Source of the DNA: Bacteroidales bacterium
Lineage (GTDB): Bacteria; Bacteroidota; Bacteroidia; Bacteroidales; VadinHA17
DNA: 64,000 bases
Assembly (NCBI GenBank): GCA_017999895.1
Contig: JAGNKY010000001.1
Location: forward strand, 124,001 to 188,000
Direction: 5' to 3'
Shown piece by piece: positions 8,537 to 17,246 of this stretch (the stretch's first letter is position 1; each line of letters starts with the position of its first letter). Under the pieces are notes generated by a model that was not told the DNA's origin, did not search any database, and saw only the letters and a program-made list of their open reading frames with translations. The translations under genes were made by a program, and so were the position numbers.

Positions 8537-9476
8537 ATGGTAATCTGTCGAGTTCCACGTTACCTCCTGAAAGTATAAGACCCGATTTTTTACCGATTAT
8601 TAAATCTGGATTTTCTTTTATTACTGCAAGCGTTACAGCGGATGATGGTTCAATGATTATTTTCATTCTTTCCCAAATAAGTCTCATACATTCGACAATT
8701 GATTTTTCTGAAACAGTATAAATCCAATCGACATATTTTCTTATAATGGTGAAAGTGAGTTCGCTTAATGAAGTAAGAAGTCCGTCAGCTAAAGTATTAG
8801 GTGATAATGAAGGATGTAATGTTCCGGTTGTAAATGATTTGAAAGCATCATTAGCATTTTTGGGTTCTGCTCCGTACACTTTGATATCAGGTTTTAATCC
8901 TTTTACTGCTGTAGCTGTTCCGCTAAGGAGTCCGCCTCCTCCAACAGGGGTAATAATTATATCAAGGTCGGGTATTTGTTCAAGAAACTCAACAGACGCA
9001 GTTCCCTGACCGCAAATCACATTGAAGTTATTGTAGGGGTGAATAAGTATTGTGCCATTTTTTTCGATAATTTCTGAAGTGGTTTGTTCGCGTGCTTTTT
9101 GTGTTGGCTCACATAAAACAATTTCAGCACCATATTCTTTTACTGCATTTTTTTTGACGTCGGCAGCGTTCGCCGGCATAACTGCGAATGATTTGATTCC
9201 GAAGGTTGAAGCAGCGAGGGCTAATGCTGCTGCATGGTTACCTGACGAATGTGTGATGACACCCTGTTTTTTTTCTTTGTCATTCAATTGCAGCACGGCA
9301 TTTGTGGCTCCTCTGAATTTAAAAGATCCTGTTTTCTGGAAATTTTCGCATTTAAAAAATAATTCTCCGCCGAAAATATTATTTAACTGTTTCGAGGTCA
9401 TTACTGGAGTCGTATGGATAAAAGGCCTAATCCTTTTATGTGCCTGCATAATATCAGATAATTCTGGTAATAGCAT
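8520..9476 (-). CDS. Threonine ammonia-lyase (threonine dehydratase) / serine racemase-type PLP enzyme
   Basis: A 318-residue fold-type II PLP enzyme. GSFKFRGATNAV carries the Schiff-base Lys, SGNHAAALALAA the phosphate-proximal Asn, and TPVGGGGLLSG the glycine loop that binds the PLP phosphate. The protein ends after the catalytic domain with no ACT domain, so it resembles the catabolic TdcB type or serine racemase more than the feedback-regulated IlvA. I chose the ATG at 9476 because family members start with a sequence like LPELSDIMQAHKRIRPFIHTTP. A longer reading to 9542 would run through the hppA terminator hairpin. Threonine deamination to 2-oxobutanoate is the likeliest reaction. Confidence 0.85.
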   Translation of the reverse strand: MLLPELSDIMQAHKRIRPFIHTTPVMTSKQLNNIFGGELFFKCENFQKTGSFKFRGATNAVLQLNDKEKKQGVITHSSGNHAAALALAASTFGIKSFAVMPANAADVKKNAVKEYGAEIVLCEPTQKAREQTTSEIIEKNGTILIHPYNNFNVICGQGTASVEFLEQIPDLDIIITPVGGGGLLSGTATAVKGLKPDIKVYGAEPKNANDAFKSFTTGTLHPSLSPNTLADGLLTSLSELTFTIIRKYVDWIYTVSEKSIVECMRLIWERMKIIIEPSSAVTLAVIKENPDLIIGKKSGLILSGGNVELDRLPFNRPF

Positions 9477-9505
9477 ATTTGTTTGATTAAAATTTATCAA
9501 ATATA

Positions 9506-9547
9506 AAAAGAGTGCCTGGAAAAGTATTATTATTTCCGGCACTCTTT
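9506..9547 (-). terminator. Rho-independent terminator of hppA
   Basis: Minus-strand reading: AAAGAGTGCC pairs with GGCACTCTTT, extended by a TTTCC/GGAAA stem with one bulged base, around an AT-rich loop, then a T-run (TTTTTATAT). It lies 23 bases after the hppA stop and before the threonine dehydratase start, so it separates the two genes. Confidence 0.75.
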
Positions 9548-9569
9548 TATTATGGAAACACTATGGAGT

Positions 9570-11861
9570 TCAGAAGATTTTAAAAGCCACTGTCAGGCCG
9601 GTCATTACAACCGATACCATTGACATAAGTTTAATAAGGATATTAAGCGATGGGCCCGAAGTATCTTTGAACGGATCACCTACGGTATCACCAACAATGG
9701 CAGCTTTATGCGGTTCACTCTTTTTGCCGCCGAAGTTGCCTTTTTCGATGAATTTTTTTGCATTGTCCCATGCGCCTCCGGCATTATTAAGCATACATGC
9801 AAGAGTAAAGCCTGCGGTCATACCGCCTGCCAGAAGGCCAACCACACCTGGAACGCCAAAAAAGATTCCTATCACAACAGGAACAATGATTGCCAATAGA
9901 GCAGGTACTACCATTTCGCGCTGGGCTCCGCGTGTCGATATTTCTACACATGTCGTATATTCAGGTTTTCCAGTTCCTTCCATAATGCCGGGTATTTCGC
10001 GGAATTGTCTTCTAACCTCATCTACCATTTTACTTGCTGCACGTCCGACCGCTTTCATAGAGAGAGAGCAGAAAACAAATGCCATCATAGAACCAATAAA
10101 TGCACCGCCGAGGAGCAGAGGATTAAAGATTGAAAGATTATACGCAGCTACAAAATCACTTACACCTGCATGAGCAATATCAACTGCTCTCTGTCCTTGC
10201 TGGACAACTGCAGGTACATGGCTTTTATAAAAAAGAATATCCCCGATTTGTTTGAAGCCTTCAGGAGCGCTGTCGGCAAGTCTTCCAATCCACATTTTAA
10301 CCTCTTCGATATAAGCAGCAAGTAGTGAGAGAGCAGTAAGAGCTGCCGAGCCGATCGCAAAGCCTTTGCCTGTTGCCGCTGTAGTATTTCCGAGAGCATC
10401 AAGTGCATCGGTTCTTTCCCTCACTTCTTTCGGAAGATGGGACATCTCAGCATTGCCTCCTGCGTTATCGGCTATAGGCCCAAAAGCATCAGTTGCAAGT
10501 GTTATACTAAGAGTTGATAGCATTCCCACTGCTGCAAAGCCGATTCCGTAAACTCCTTGTGAAAAATCAGTAAAGCCGCCTGCAAAGCCGAAAGCTGCAA
10601 TTATACCAAGTACTATAGTAATTACTGGAACCCATGTCGAAAACATTCCCACAGAGATTCCTTCAATAATTACAGTAGCAGGGCCTTGCTGTGCCTGTTG
10701 TGCGATTCCCCGGGTAGGTTTATACTCGTCGGAAGTAAAATATTCTGTTGCCTGGCCTATGATAACGCCAGCCACAAGTCCGGAAACAACTGAACCGAAT
10801 ACTCCCCATGTTATCCAGCCGGCGGCTGCCATAATTGCCATGGCTACAAGAATAAGTACTGAACTACCACCGGTTCCCAGAAGCAGAGCGCGAAGAAGGT
10901 TGCGTTGGGTTGCCGATTCTTTGGCGCGCACCATGTATATGCCTGCAATAGAGAGCAATATTCCGATTGCAGAAACTATCATAGGAGCTATTATTGCTTT
11001 TACCTGACCTTGGGCTGTAAGGGCAGGTAATGCCGCACCAAGTGCAGCAGTTGACAAAATCGAGCCTGCATACGATTCATAAAGGTCGGCACCCATACCA
11101 GCAACATCACCTACATTATCACCTACATTATCGGCAATTGTGGCAGGATTACGCGGATCATCTTCAGGGATGCCGGCTTCAACTTTGCCTACAAGGTCGG
11201 CACCTACATCTGCAGCTTTAGTGAAGATACCGCCTCCAACACGTGCAAACAATGCCTGAGTCGATGCGCCCATACCGAATGTAAGCATAGTAGCTGTAAT
11301 CTCAATCATTTTCTGATGTTCGCTCGTCCCGGGGTAAACAAAAGTAAGGCCGAGAAATTGAAGTCCGTTTTGCATATTGTCCGGCGTGAATACGGCAAAG
11401 TTCAGAATCAGAAACCACAGAGCAATGTCGAGAAGTCCGAATCCTACAACTACAAGACCCATAACGGCGCCGCTTCGAAGAGCTACCTGAAGAGCTTTAT
11501 TGAGTGATGAGGATGCCGCCCATGCAGTACGGGCTGAAGCATTAGTGGCCGTCTTCATCCCGAGATAACCGCAAAGTCCGGAAAAAAAACCTCCAGTAAG
11601 GAATGCTACCGGCACAAACGGGTTCTGTATGCCCATATAGGCCAGAACAAGAAGCAAGATCACAAGAACAGCAAATACTTTTGCAACCACAGTATACTGG
11701 CGCTTCAAGTATGCCATAGCACCTTCTCTTACATACTGCGCTATCTCTTTCATCCTGTCGTTTCCTTCTTCTCTGGTCATCATACTTTTATAAAAAATCC
11801 AGGCAAAAATCAACGCTAGGACAGAAGAAACAGGTACAATCCAGAATAAACTACTTATCAT
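9570..11861 (-). CDS. hppA: K+-stimulated membrane-bound ion-pumping pyrophosphatase
   Basis: A 763-residue integral membrane pyrophosphatase with about 16 membrane segments, which couples PPi hydrolysis to export of Na+ or H+. Signature loops are all present: GGGIFTKAADVGADLVGKVE and DDPRNPATIADNVGDNVGD with the Mg-PPi binding Asp cluster, FGPIADNAGGNAEMS, and near the end GDTVGDPFKDTSGPS. The sequence GNTTAATGKG near residue 490 has Ala where K+-independent enzymes carry Lys, which places it in the K+-dependent subfamily. That subfamily includes Na+- and dual Na+/H+-pumps common in Bacteroidota. The ion specificity is not read directly. It is monocistronic, with its own terminator and a promoter-like element upstream. 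Confidence 0.96.
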   Translation of the reverse strand: MISSLFWIVPVSSVLALIFAWIFYKSMMTREEGNDRMKEIAQYVREGAMAYLKRQYTVVAKVFAVLVILLLVLAYMGIQNPFVPVAFLTGGFFSGLCGYLGMKTATNASARTAWAASSSLNKALQVALRSGAVMGLVVVGFGLLDIALWFLILNFAVFTPDNMQNGLQFLGLTFVYPGTSEHQKMIEITATMLTFGMGASTQALFARVGGGIFTKAADVGADLVGKVEAGIPEDDPRNPATIADNVGDNVGDVAGMGADLYESYAGSILSTAALGAALPALTAQGQVKAIIAPMIVSAIGILLSIAGIYMVRAKESATQRNLLRALLLGTGGSSVLILVAMAIMAAAGWITWGVFGSVVSGLVAGVIIGQATEYFTSDEYKPTRGIAQQAQQGPATVIIEGISVGMFSTWVPVITIVLGIIAAFGFAGGFTDFSQGVYGIGFAAVGMLSTLSITLATDAFGPIADNAGGNAEMSHLPKEVRERTDALDALGNTTAATGKGFAIGSAALTALSLLAAYIEEVKMWIGRLADSAPEGFKQIGDILFYKSHVPAVVQQGQRAVDIAHAGVSDFVAAYNLSIFNPLLLGGAFIGSMMAFVFCSLSMKAVGRAASKMVDEVRRQFREIPGIMEGTGKPEYTTCVEISTRGAQREMVVPALLAIIVPVVIGIFFGVPGVVGLLAGGMTAGFTLACMLNNAGGAWDNAKKFIEKGNFGGKKSEPHKAAIVGDTVGDPFKDTSGPSLNILIKLMSMVSVVMTGLTVAFKIF

Positions 11862-11927
11862 ACGGTTTAAATTTTAATGTTTTTATAATACTAATTTGTT
11901 CACCTAATAGAATTTTTTGAATTTCTG

Positions 11928-11935
11928 CAAAACTA
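11928..11935 (-). promoter_or_regulatory. Possible -7 element of hppA
   Basis: On the minus strand this reads TAGTTTTG (TAnnTTTG), 66 bases before the hppA ATG. No convincing -33 partner was seen. Confidence 0.35.
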
Positions 11936-12037
11936 ATCAGATTTTTTTTCTATCGCTATTTTTTGAAAATTTAACATTTGTTTTATTTGTTTTTGTATTT
12001 ATCCTTAATTTATCCTTATCCAACTAATTTTAAAAAA

Positions 12038-12069
12038 TTGAAATATTCGACTTTTAATTCATATTTTTG
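12038..12069 (+). promoter_or_regulatory. Bacteroidota-type promoter of diaminopimelate dehydrogenase
   Basis: A TTG at 12038-12040, a 21-base spacer and TATTTTTG at 12062-12069 fit the -33/-7 consensus well. The -7 element overlaps a TTG codon at 12067 that would otherwise extend the gene upstream, so that start would lie upstream of the predicted transcript. The 5' leader before the ATG at 12097 is about 20 bases. Confidence 0.7.
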
Positions 12070-12096
12070 CACGCATTATATACGAATCTACATTAT

Positions 12097-13080
12097 ATGA
12101 AACATATAAACAAGATCAAGATAGGTATCCTGGGATATGGCAACCTGGGAAAGGGAGTTGAGCTTTCGATTAAACAAAATCCCGATATTGAACCGATTGC
12201 AATATTTACAAGAAGGTCCCCATCGGAACTGGTCTGTAAATTTCCTGTATTTCATATATCAAAAATAAAAGATTTTATAGGCAAAATCGACGTAATGATT
12301 CTTTGTGGAGGTTCTTCAACTGACCTGCCAGAGCAGGGACCTGAGATATCAAAATATTTCAATACTGTTGACAGTTTTGATACACATGCAAATATTCCGG
12401 AATACTTCGAAAAGGTCAATCGTTCTTCAAGAGAAAATAAGACATTAAGTCTTATATCTGCAGGTTGGGACCCGGGTTTATTTTCGCTTATAAGGCTTCT
12501 TGGTCAGGCCGTTCTTCCTGAGGGAGAAACTTATACTTTCTGGGGGAAAGGAGTAAGCCAGGGTCATTCAGACGCACTCAGACGAGTCCCTGGAGTTAAA
12601 AATGGCATTCAATATACTGTTCCTGACGAAAATCTGCTGGAAAAAGTTCGATCGGGTAGCAATCCAAAACTTAAATCATCGGATATGCATACACGTGTTT
12701 GTTATGTAGTTCCTGAAAAGGGGGCAGATCTAACTGAGATTGAAACGAGAATAAAGACTATGCCACACTATTTTAAAGATTTTAATACAATAGTAAATTT
12801 CATTTCAGAAGAAGAGCTAAAAAACAAACATTCAGGAATGCCTCACGGCGGAACAGTCATACGTACAGGTTCGACAGCTTCATCACTTAAGCATCGAATT
12901 GAATTTAGCGTAACTCTTCAAAGTAATCCTGAGTTTACTGCTAATGTTATGGTTGCATATGCAAGAGCGGTTGCACGACTAAGTAAGGAGGGTCGTTTTG
13001 GGGCTCTGACAATTTTTGATATTCCATTTGGATATCTTTCACCAGAATCTCCTGAAGAGCTGAGAAAAAAACTTTTGTAG
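12097..13080 (+). CDS. ddh: meso-Diaminopimelate D-dehydrogenase
   Basis: A 327-residue NADP-dependent enzyme that makes meso-diaminopimelate from tetrahydrodipicolinate and ammonia in one step, feeding lysine and peptidoglycan synthesis. The Rossmann motif KIGILGYGNLGKGVE is at the N-terminus, followed by AIFTRRSP (binding the NADP phosphate), GGSSTDLPEQGP, VDSFDTHANIPEY and SAGWDPGLFSLIR. WGKGVSQGHSDALRRV lies in the substrate domain. The length agrees with the family (about 320-330). The ATG at 12097 gives a normal N-terminus, and the upstream TTG at 12067 lies inside the promoter. It is probably its own transcript. Confidence 0.93.
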   Translation: MKHINKIKIGILGYGNLGKGVELSIKQNPDIEPIAIFTRRSPSELVCKFPVFHISKIKDFIGKIDVMILCGGSSTDLPEQGPEISKYFNTVDSFDTHANIPEYFEKVNRSSRENKTLSLISAGWDPGLFSLIRLLGQAVLPEGETYTFWGKGVSQGHSDALRRVPGVKNGIQYTVPDENLLEKVRSGSNPKLKSSDMHTRVCYVVPEKGADLTEIETRIKTMPHYFKDFNTIVNFISEEELKNKHSGMPHGGTVIRTGSTASSLKHRIEFSVTLQSNPEFTANVMVAYARAVARLSKEGRFGALTIFDIPFGYLSPESPEELRKKLL

Positions 13081-13097
13081 AATATTTTAAAAAAATT

Positions 13098-13262
13098 ATG
13101 AGTTTGGTAAATATAGATTTGAAAGAAAAACTTGTAGAAGAAAGAGTTTTCCTAAAGGAAAGCCAGCCTGCAAAAGGAAAAGATATTGAGATAAAAAAGT
13201 CTATATTAGTGAGGCATCATAAGAATACAATATTTCTAAATAATTTAAGTTTTTCTAAATAG
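13098..13262 (+). CDS. Hypothetical 54-residue small protein
   Basis: A complete ATG-to-TAG frame of 54 codons in the gap between ddh and the glycosyltransferase, starting 17 bases after the ddh stop. The product is rich in Lys, Glu, Ile and Leu (starts MSLVNIDLKEKLVEERVFLK and ends NNLSFSK) with a plausible amphipathic helix in the first half. It has no recognised motif, no signal peptide and no clear ribosome binding site, although such sites are generally weak in this phylum. It could be a real small gene, a decayed fragment, or chance in AT-rich DNA. Confidence 0.3.
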   Translation: MSLVNIDLKEKLVEERVFLKESQPAKGKDIEIKKSILVRHHKNTIFLNNLSFSK

Positions 13263-13312
13263 TCAATTTCTGAGAAGAGACATTATTAATTTAATTTATT
13301 AAAGAGGCCTTT

Positions 13313-14074
13313 ATGGTAAAAATCTCTGCAGTAATCATAGCCTATAACGAAGAAGATTTCATTGAAAGATGTCTTGAATCAATTGATGGTATAGCCGACG
13401 AAATTATTGTTGTTGATTCATTTTCAACTGATTCAACACCTGAGAAATGTAAGAAATACAACGTCCGTTTTTTTCAGCATGCATTTGAAGGTTACGCTGA
13501 ACAGAAAAATTATGCCACTTCACTTGCAAGTTATCCTCACGTCCTCTCCCTTGATGCTGACGAAGCCCTGAGCGAGGAATTAAAAAAATCAATACTAGAG
13601 GTAAAGGAGAATTTTAAATACGACGGCTACTTATTTAATCGCAGAAATAATTACTGTGGCAAATGGATGAAACATTCAAGACTTTATCCTGACAGGCAAT
13701 TAAGATTATTTGATATGAGAAAAGGTAAATGGGAAGGGCCTAATCCGCATGACAGTTTCAAACTTGCTTCCGGATACAGAGTTGTAAGGCTTAAGGGAGA
13801 CATTTATCACTGGTATTATAAATCTATCCAGGAGCATGTTGATAAACTAAACAGATTCTCGACTATTGCGGCTGAAGAATATTTCAAAGAGGGTAAAAAA
13901 GCAGGAGTTTACACTGGATATTTGCACAGGGTATGGAATTTTTTCAGATCTTATATTTTATCTGCAGGTTTTCTTGATGGATATCTTGGATATCTCTATT
14001 GCTCAATTTCCGCATACGGTAGTTTTCTTAAATATTCCAAATTAAGAAGACTTGGGATGCTCAATAAAAAGTAA
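13313..14074 (+). CDS. Family 2 glycosyltransferase, WaaE/KdtX-like
   Basis: A 253-residue GT-A fold transferase. It opens with ISAVIIAYNEEDFIERCLES and has IIVVDSFSTDSTPE, then the metal-binding DxD region SLDADEALSEEL near residue 84. RQLRLFDMRKGKWEG and HWYYKSIQEHVDKLNRFS are typical of the WaaE/KdtX lipopolysaccharide-core subgroup. A C-terminal amphipathic region (YLGYLYCSISAYGSFLKYSKLRR) may associate with the membrane. The probable role is adding a sugar to lipid A-core or another cell-surface glycan, and donor and acceptor are unknown. It is followed by tsaC after four bases, so the two are likely cotranscribed although unrelated in function. Confidence 0.85.
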   Translation: MVKISAVIIAYNEEDFIERCLESIDGIADEIIVVDSFSTDSTPEKCKKYNVRFFQHAFEGYAEQKNYATSLASYPHVLSLDADEALSEELKKSILEVKENFKYDGYLFNRRNNYCGKWMKHSRLYPDRQLRLFDMRKGKWEGPNPHDSFKLASGYRVVRLKGDIYHWYYKSIQEHVDKLNRFSTIAAEEYFKEGKKAGVYTGYLHRVWNFFRSYILSAGFLDGYLGYLYCSISAYGSFLKYSKLRRLGMLNKK

Positions 14075-14078
14075 TGGC

Positions 14079-14651
14079 GTGAAATTTCAGGAACATGATA
14101 TTTCAAATGCCCTTAAAACACTTAAAAGAGGGGGAGTATTGCTTTATCCTACTGATACTGTATGGGGCCTTGGATGCGATGCTGAAAATGCATCGGCAAT
14201 TGAAAAAATTTTCATGATTAAAAAAAGACATGAAAGTAAAAGTATGATTATTCTGGTAAACAGCATAGAGATGCTTTCTGAATATGTGAGCGGAATCCCT
14301 TCTAATGCAATTGATATAATCAAACATACGAGGCGACCTGTGACAATTGTTTATAACAATGTCCGTAAATTTCCGGCCGGTTTGTTATCAAAAGACGGGA
14401 GCATCGGAATAAGAGTTACCCGAGATGAGTTTTGCAGAGAACTAATAAGGAAATTTGGGAATCCTATTGTTTCAACTTCGGCTAACATAAGTGGTAGGCC
14501 AACACCGGCAAATTTTTTTGAAATTGAGGAGGAAATTATACGTTCGGCCGATTATGTTGCTGAATATCGCAGGGAAGAATTTAAAAAGCATAAACCTTCA
14601 CGCATTATTAAGGTTGAAACTGACGGCTCAATTACAGTTATCCGGGATTAG
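14079..14651 (+). CDS. tsaC: L-threonylcarbamoyladenylate synthase (TsaC/YrdC/Sua5)
   Basis: A 190-residue YrdC-fold enzyme that makes threonylcarbamoyl-AMP from Thr, bicarbonate and ATP for t6A37 modification of ANN-decoding tRNAs. Signature motifs are GGVLLYPTDTVWGLGCDA, KKRHESKSMIILV (the KxR region), RRPVTIVY, SIGIRVTRDEF and STSANISGRPTP (the SxN motif). I chose the GTG at 14079, four bases after the preceding stop, which gives a normal family length. A TTG at 14052 overlapping the glycosyltransferase is the alternative, adding nine residues. Confidence 0.9.
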   Translation: MKFQEHDISNALKTLKRGGVLLYPTDTVWGLGCDAENASAIEKIFMIKKRHESKSMIILVNSIEMLSEYVSGIPSNAIDIIKHTRRPVTIVYNNVRKFPAGLLSKDGSIGIRVTRDEFCRELIRKFGNPIVSTSANISGRPTPANFFEIEEEIIRSADYVAEYRREEFKKHKPSRIIKVETDGSITVIRD

Positions 14652-14676
14652 GGAATCAAAATCATCGCTTATGATA

Positions 14677-15192
14677 TTATAAATTTAGCTCCGAAATACC
14701 GTCGGGAAGGTTCATTTTTAATGTCTTGTTTTTATGATCAGCTTCAATTATCAAATCCTTATGAAACGGTATAAGAAAATTCAAGCCGTCTTCTTTTCTG
14801 ACCTCAAGAAGAATATTGCCGTGAAAATCGGCAACATTTACAACAGTACCCGAAATGTTTTCATTTTCCGAAATTATTGTATATCCTTTAAGGTCAAACA
14901 CAGAAATAGCATTATTTTTTTTCTGTGATGTCAAAGGGAAAAAAACATTGCAACCTGTAAAATCTTTCAGGCGATCCGCCCTGTCGTAACCTTCAAGCTT
15001 TACAATAATTGTTCTCTCTCCTTGAATTTCAAGAGATTCAATAAAAAAAGGCACTTTTTTTCCTTCGATTTCAATAAATAGTAATCCCCTGTTGTTTAAA
15101 TTTTCATTTACAGGATCAATAGTTGATATAACCGCTCTTCCGCTCGCTCCATGGATTTTTTCTATCCTTCCGGGCAGAAAATATTTTTCCAT
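14677..15192 (-). CDS. rimM: Ribosome maturation factor RimM
   Basis: A 171-residue protein that helps mature the 30S head by binding uS19. The N-terminal RimM domain starts FLPGRIEKIHGASGRAVIS, and the PRC-barrel follows with ISVFDLKGYTIISENENISG, then LLEVRKEDGLNFLIPFHKDLI. The length matches the family (about 170). The frame is open further upstream, but only the ATG at 15192 gives a proper N-terminus. Upstream codons give a basic low-complexity peptide that overlaps rpsP. It lies 49 bases after rpsP on the same strand, the conserved rpsP-rimM order. Confidence 0.92.
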   Translation of the reverse strand: MEKYFLPGRIEKIHGASGRAVISTIDPVNENLNNRGLLFIEIEGKKVPFFIESLEIQGERTIIVKLEGYDRADRLKDFTGCNVFFPLTSQKKNNAISVFDLKGYTIISENENISGTVVNVADFHGNILLEVRKEDGLNFLIPFHKDLIIEADHKNKTLKMNLPDGISELNL

Positions 15193-15241
15193 AATTAAAA
15201 ACCGGTTATGCGGTATAAAGGTATTTAATTTGGTTAAGTTT

Positions 15242-15808
15242 TTATTCTTCGGGAGCTGTTTCGGCTGCTTTTGCTTCGATCCCCGGTTCTTGTATTCCAG
15301 GTTCTTCCTGGGAATTTGTTTCAGAATCAGAAACAGCCTTAGCAGATGCCTCGGCATTTTTCTTTGCTATTTCGGCCGCTCGTTTTTCACTGATTTTCCT
15401 TTCGGCTTCGAGGCGTTTTTTGGTAACCTCATCCAAATCTTTTTCAATCATTTGTTTTTTGGCTTCGATCTTTTCCTCCTTCAGCTTCATCCATTCATTG
15501 AAACGCCTTTCGGCTTCAGCCTCGTCAAAAGCACCTTTTTTCACTCCTTCGAGCAGGTGTTTTCTAATAAGGACTCCTTTATAAGATAGAATAGCTCTGC
15601 ATGTTTCAGTAGGTTGTGCACCCTTTTGCAACCAATCCAATGCCTTATCCGAATCTATTTCAATAGTGGCTGGATCAGTAAGAGGATTGTAAGTCCCGAT
15701 TTTTTCAATAAATCTGCCATCTCGTGGCGATCTGCTATCTGCTACCACTATGTGGTAATAAGCCTGCTTTTTGCGGCCTTTCCTGGCCAATCTGATTTTA
15801 ACTGCCAT
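15242..15808 (-). CDS. rpsP: 30S ribosomal protein bS16 with long charged C-terminal extension
   Basis: A 188-residue protein. Residues 1-85 are the canonical bS16 core: [43 protein letters not shown], and [17 protein letters not shown]. Most bacterial bS16 proteins stop at 80-90 residues. Here about 100 more residues of Glu/Lys/Ala-rich predicted helix follow ([20 protein letters not shown] and onward), ending in acidic [11 protein letters not shown]. Extended bS16 proteins are usual in Bacteroidota, so this is lineage-typical. It is first in the rpsP-rimM unit, with a -7-like element upstream. Confidence 0.96.
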   Translation of the reverse strand: MAVKIRLARKGRKKQAYYHIVVADSRSPRDGRFIEKIGTYNPLTDPATIEIDSDKALDWLQKGAQPTETCRAILSYKGVLIRKHLLEGVKKGAFDEAEAERRFNEWMKLKEEKIEAKKQMIEKDLDEVTKKRLEAERKISEKRAAEIAKKNAEASAKAVSDSETNSQEEPGIQEPGIEAKAAETAPEE

Positions 15809-15853
15809 TAATTTTTTGTAAATTAATCAATCTACTTTATAAAATTTTGGCTG

Positions 15854-15861
15854 CAAATATA
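15854..15861 (-). promoter_or_regulatory. Possible -7 element of rpsP-rimM
   Basis: Minus-strand TATATTTG (TAnnTTTG) lies 45 bases before the rpsP ATG. No clear -33 TTG is seen at the expected distance. Confidence 0.4.
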
Positions 15862-15881
15862 TAATAAAAAATCTAATTTCA

Positions 15882-17228
15882 TTAGTCCGGAGTCATTTGT
15901 GATTTAAGCATTGGATTTACTTCCAGTTCCCTTGCCGGAATTGGAAAAACCAGCATCGTGTCATTATATGTCCATGTTCCAACATTTTCTTTCAGTCTTT
16001 TAATATCATGAATACGATGCCCTTCAAATGCGAGTTCGAGTCTTCTTTCAAGGATGATATCATTAAGTGTTACTGAACTGGCAGGTGTCAGACCTGCTCT
16101 TGTATGAATCGTATTGTAGTCGTCGAGCGGCGTTGCTCCCACATAAGGTGCTCCCAGCCTTATATTGCTTTCGGCTCTGATAAGATACATTTCGGCAAGC
16201 CGGATAAGGTTTACACGACCGTAAAGATTATTCCATTTACCACATCGCATTGCCCCGTTGCCTGAGAAAAAGAGGTCTTTTCTTCTGTCGCCTGCAGGAT
16301 AAAGACTAAGATGGCTATCGAGAATTTCGATATCACCGTAATTGCCTCCGAACTCAGGAATAGAAAAAAATATGGTCATTGAATTGTAGCTCTCAGGAGG
16401 CATTATTTGTGTGGCAAAGATATCTTCAGAAGTGTTGTAATACTGATTAAAAACGTCAGCATAATCTGTAAGAAGGGTGTACCTGTTTGAAGAAATTACT
16501 TCATTGGCAGTTTTCCTGGCATTATCGTAATCTCCTTTCTGAAGATAAACTCTTGCAAGTAGTGCATTGGCTGATCCTCTGGATGCAAATACGCCATTTT
16601 CTTCGGGAAGTTTTGCCGCTGCAGCTTTAAGGTCAGTAATGACCTGAATATAAACCTGTTCAACGCTATTACGTAATACATAACTTGTTTTGTCTATTCC
16701 TCTTGAAGGTTTAAGTACAATAGGGACTCCCGGCTGATTGTTTATGATTCCTGCCTCATAAGGCATACCGAAGAACCTCACAAGGTCGAAATACATGAGT
16801 GCTCTGAGAAACAAAGCTTCTCCTTCAACACGGTCGCGATCGTCATTCTTTACAACTGCAAGTGCGCTCAGAATATTATTACATGTATTTATTACCTCAT
16901 AGCTATCGACCCATTGTGCAAGAACATCAGAATTAGTGGCACTAATTGTTTTGTAAAAAATCTGACGTGGCTCATCGGATGTTCCTGTCCATAATATCTC
17001 ACCGTTACCTCCAAGAAGTTCGGCATTGCGGAGAAGATTACCACCATAAATTCCAGGATTATCAAACAATGAATAAGCACCTATAAGAACGCTTTTTATA
17101 TTTTCATCGGAACCAAGTGCAGTGTTCTCGCTTACGTTTTGAGAAGGCTCCAGTTCGAGTAATTTATCACATGCTGTTACAAGTAAAAGGGGAACGGATA
17201 AGATTGTTAAATGTATATATTTTCTCAT
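15882..17228 (-). CDS. SusD/RagB family nutrient-binding outer membrane lipoprotein
   Basis: A 448-residue lipoprotein with signal peptide and lipobox VTAC at Cys20. It therefore sits at the cell surface, where SusD proteins form the hinged lid of a SusC transporter. The N-terminal SusD-like region contains TALGSDENIKSVLIGAYSLF, then TPR-like helices (RVEGEALFLRALMYFDLVRFFG, shown here in part) and GSANALLARVYLQKGDYDNA. The C-terminal RagB/SusD domain contains NLYGRVNLIRLAEMYLIRAE and ILERRLELAFEGHRIHDIKR. It is rather short for the family (usually 480-600). It directly follows its SusC partner, 18 bases away. The substrate is unknown. Confidence 0.92.
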   Translation of the reverse strand: MRKYIHLTILSVPLLLVTACDKLLELEPSQNVSENTALGSDENIKSVLIGAYSLFDNPGIYGGNLLRNAELLGGNGEILWTGTSDEPRQIFYKTISATNSDVLAQWVDSYEVINTCNNILSALAVVKNDDRDRVEGEALFLRALMYFDLVRFFGMPYEAGIINNQPGVPIVLKPSRGIDKTSYVLRNSVEQVYIQVITDLKAAAAKLPEENGVFASRGSANALLARVYLQKGDYDNARKTANEVISSNRYTLLTDYADVFNQYYNTSEDIFATQIMPPESYNSMTIFFSIPEFGGNYGDIEILDSHLSLYPAGDRRKDLFFSGNGAMRCGKWNNLYGRVNLIRLAEMYLIRAESNIRLGAPYVGATPLDDYNTIHTRAGLTPASSVTLNDIILERRLELAFEGHRIHDIKRLKENVGTWTYNDTMLVFPIPARELEVNPMLKSQMTPD

Positions 17229-17246
17229 ACAGCTTATTTTTGAAGA

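Noticed and set aside
9477..9542. N-terminal extension of the threonine dehydratase to 9542
   Set aside because: It would run through the hppA terminator hairpin and encode a hydrophobic peptide foreign to the family. The ATG at 9476 gives the normal N-terminus.
15193..15357. N-terminal extension of RimM to 15357
   Set aside because: It encodes a Lys/Asn-rich peptide overlapping the rpsP end. RimM proteins start at about the ATG at 15192.
15242..15540. Charged C-terminal extension of bS16 as a fusion to a new domain
   Set aside because: Extended bS16 tails of this Ala/Glu/Lys type are usual in Bacteroidota.
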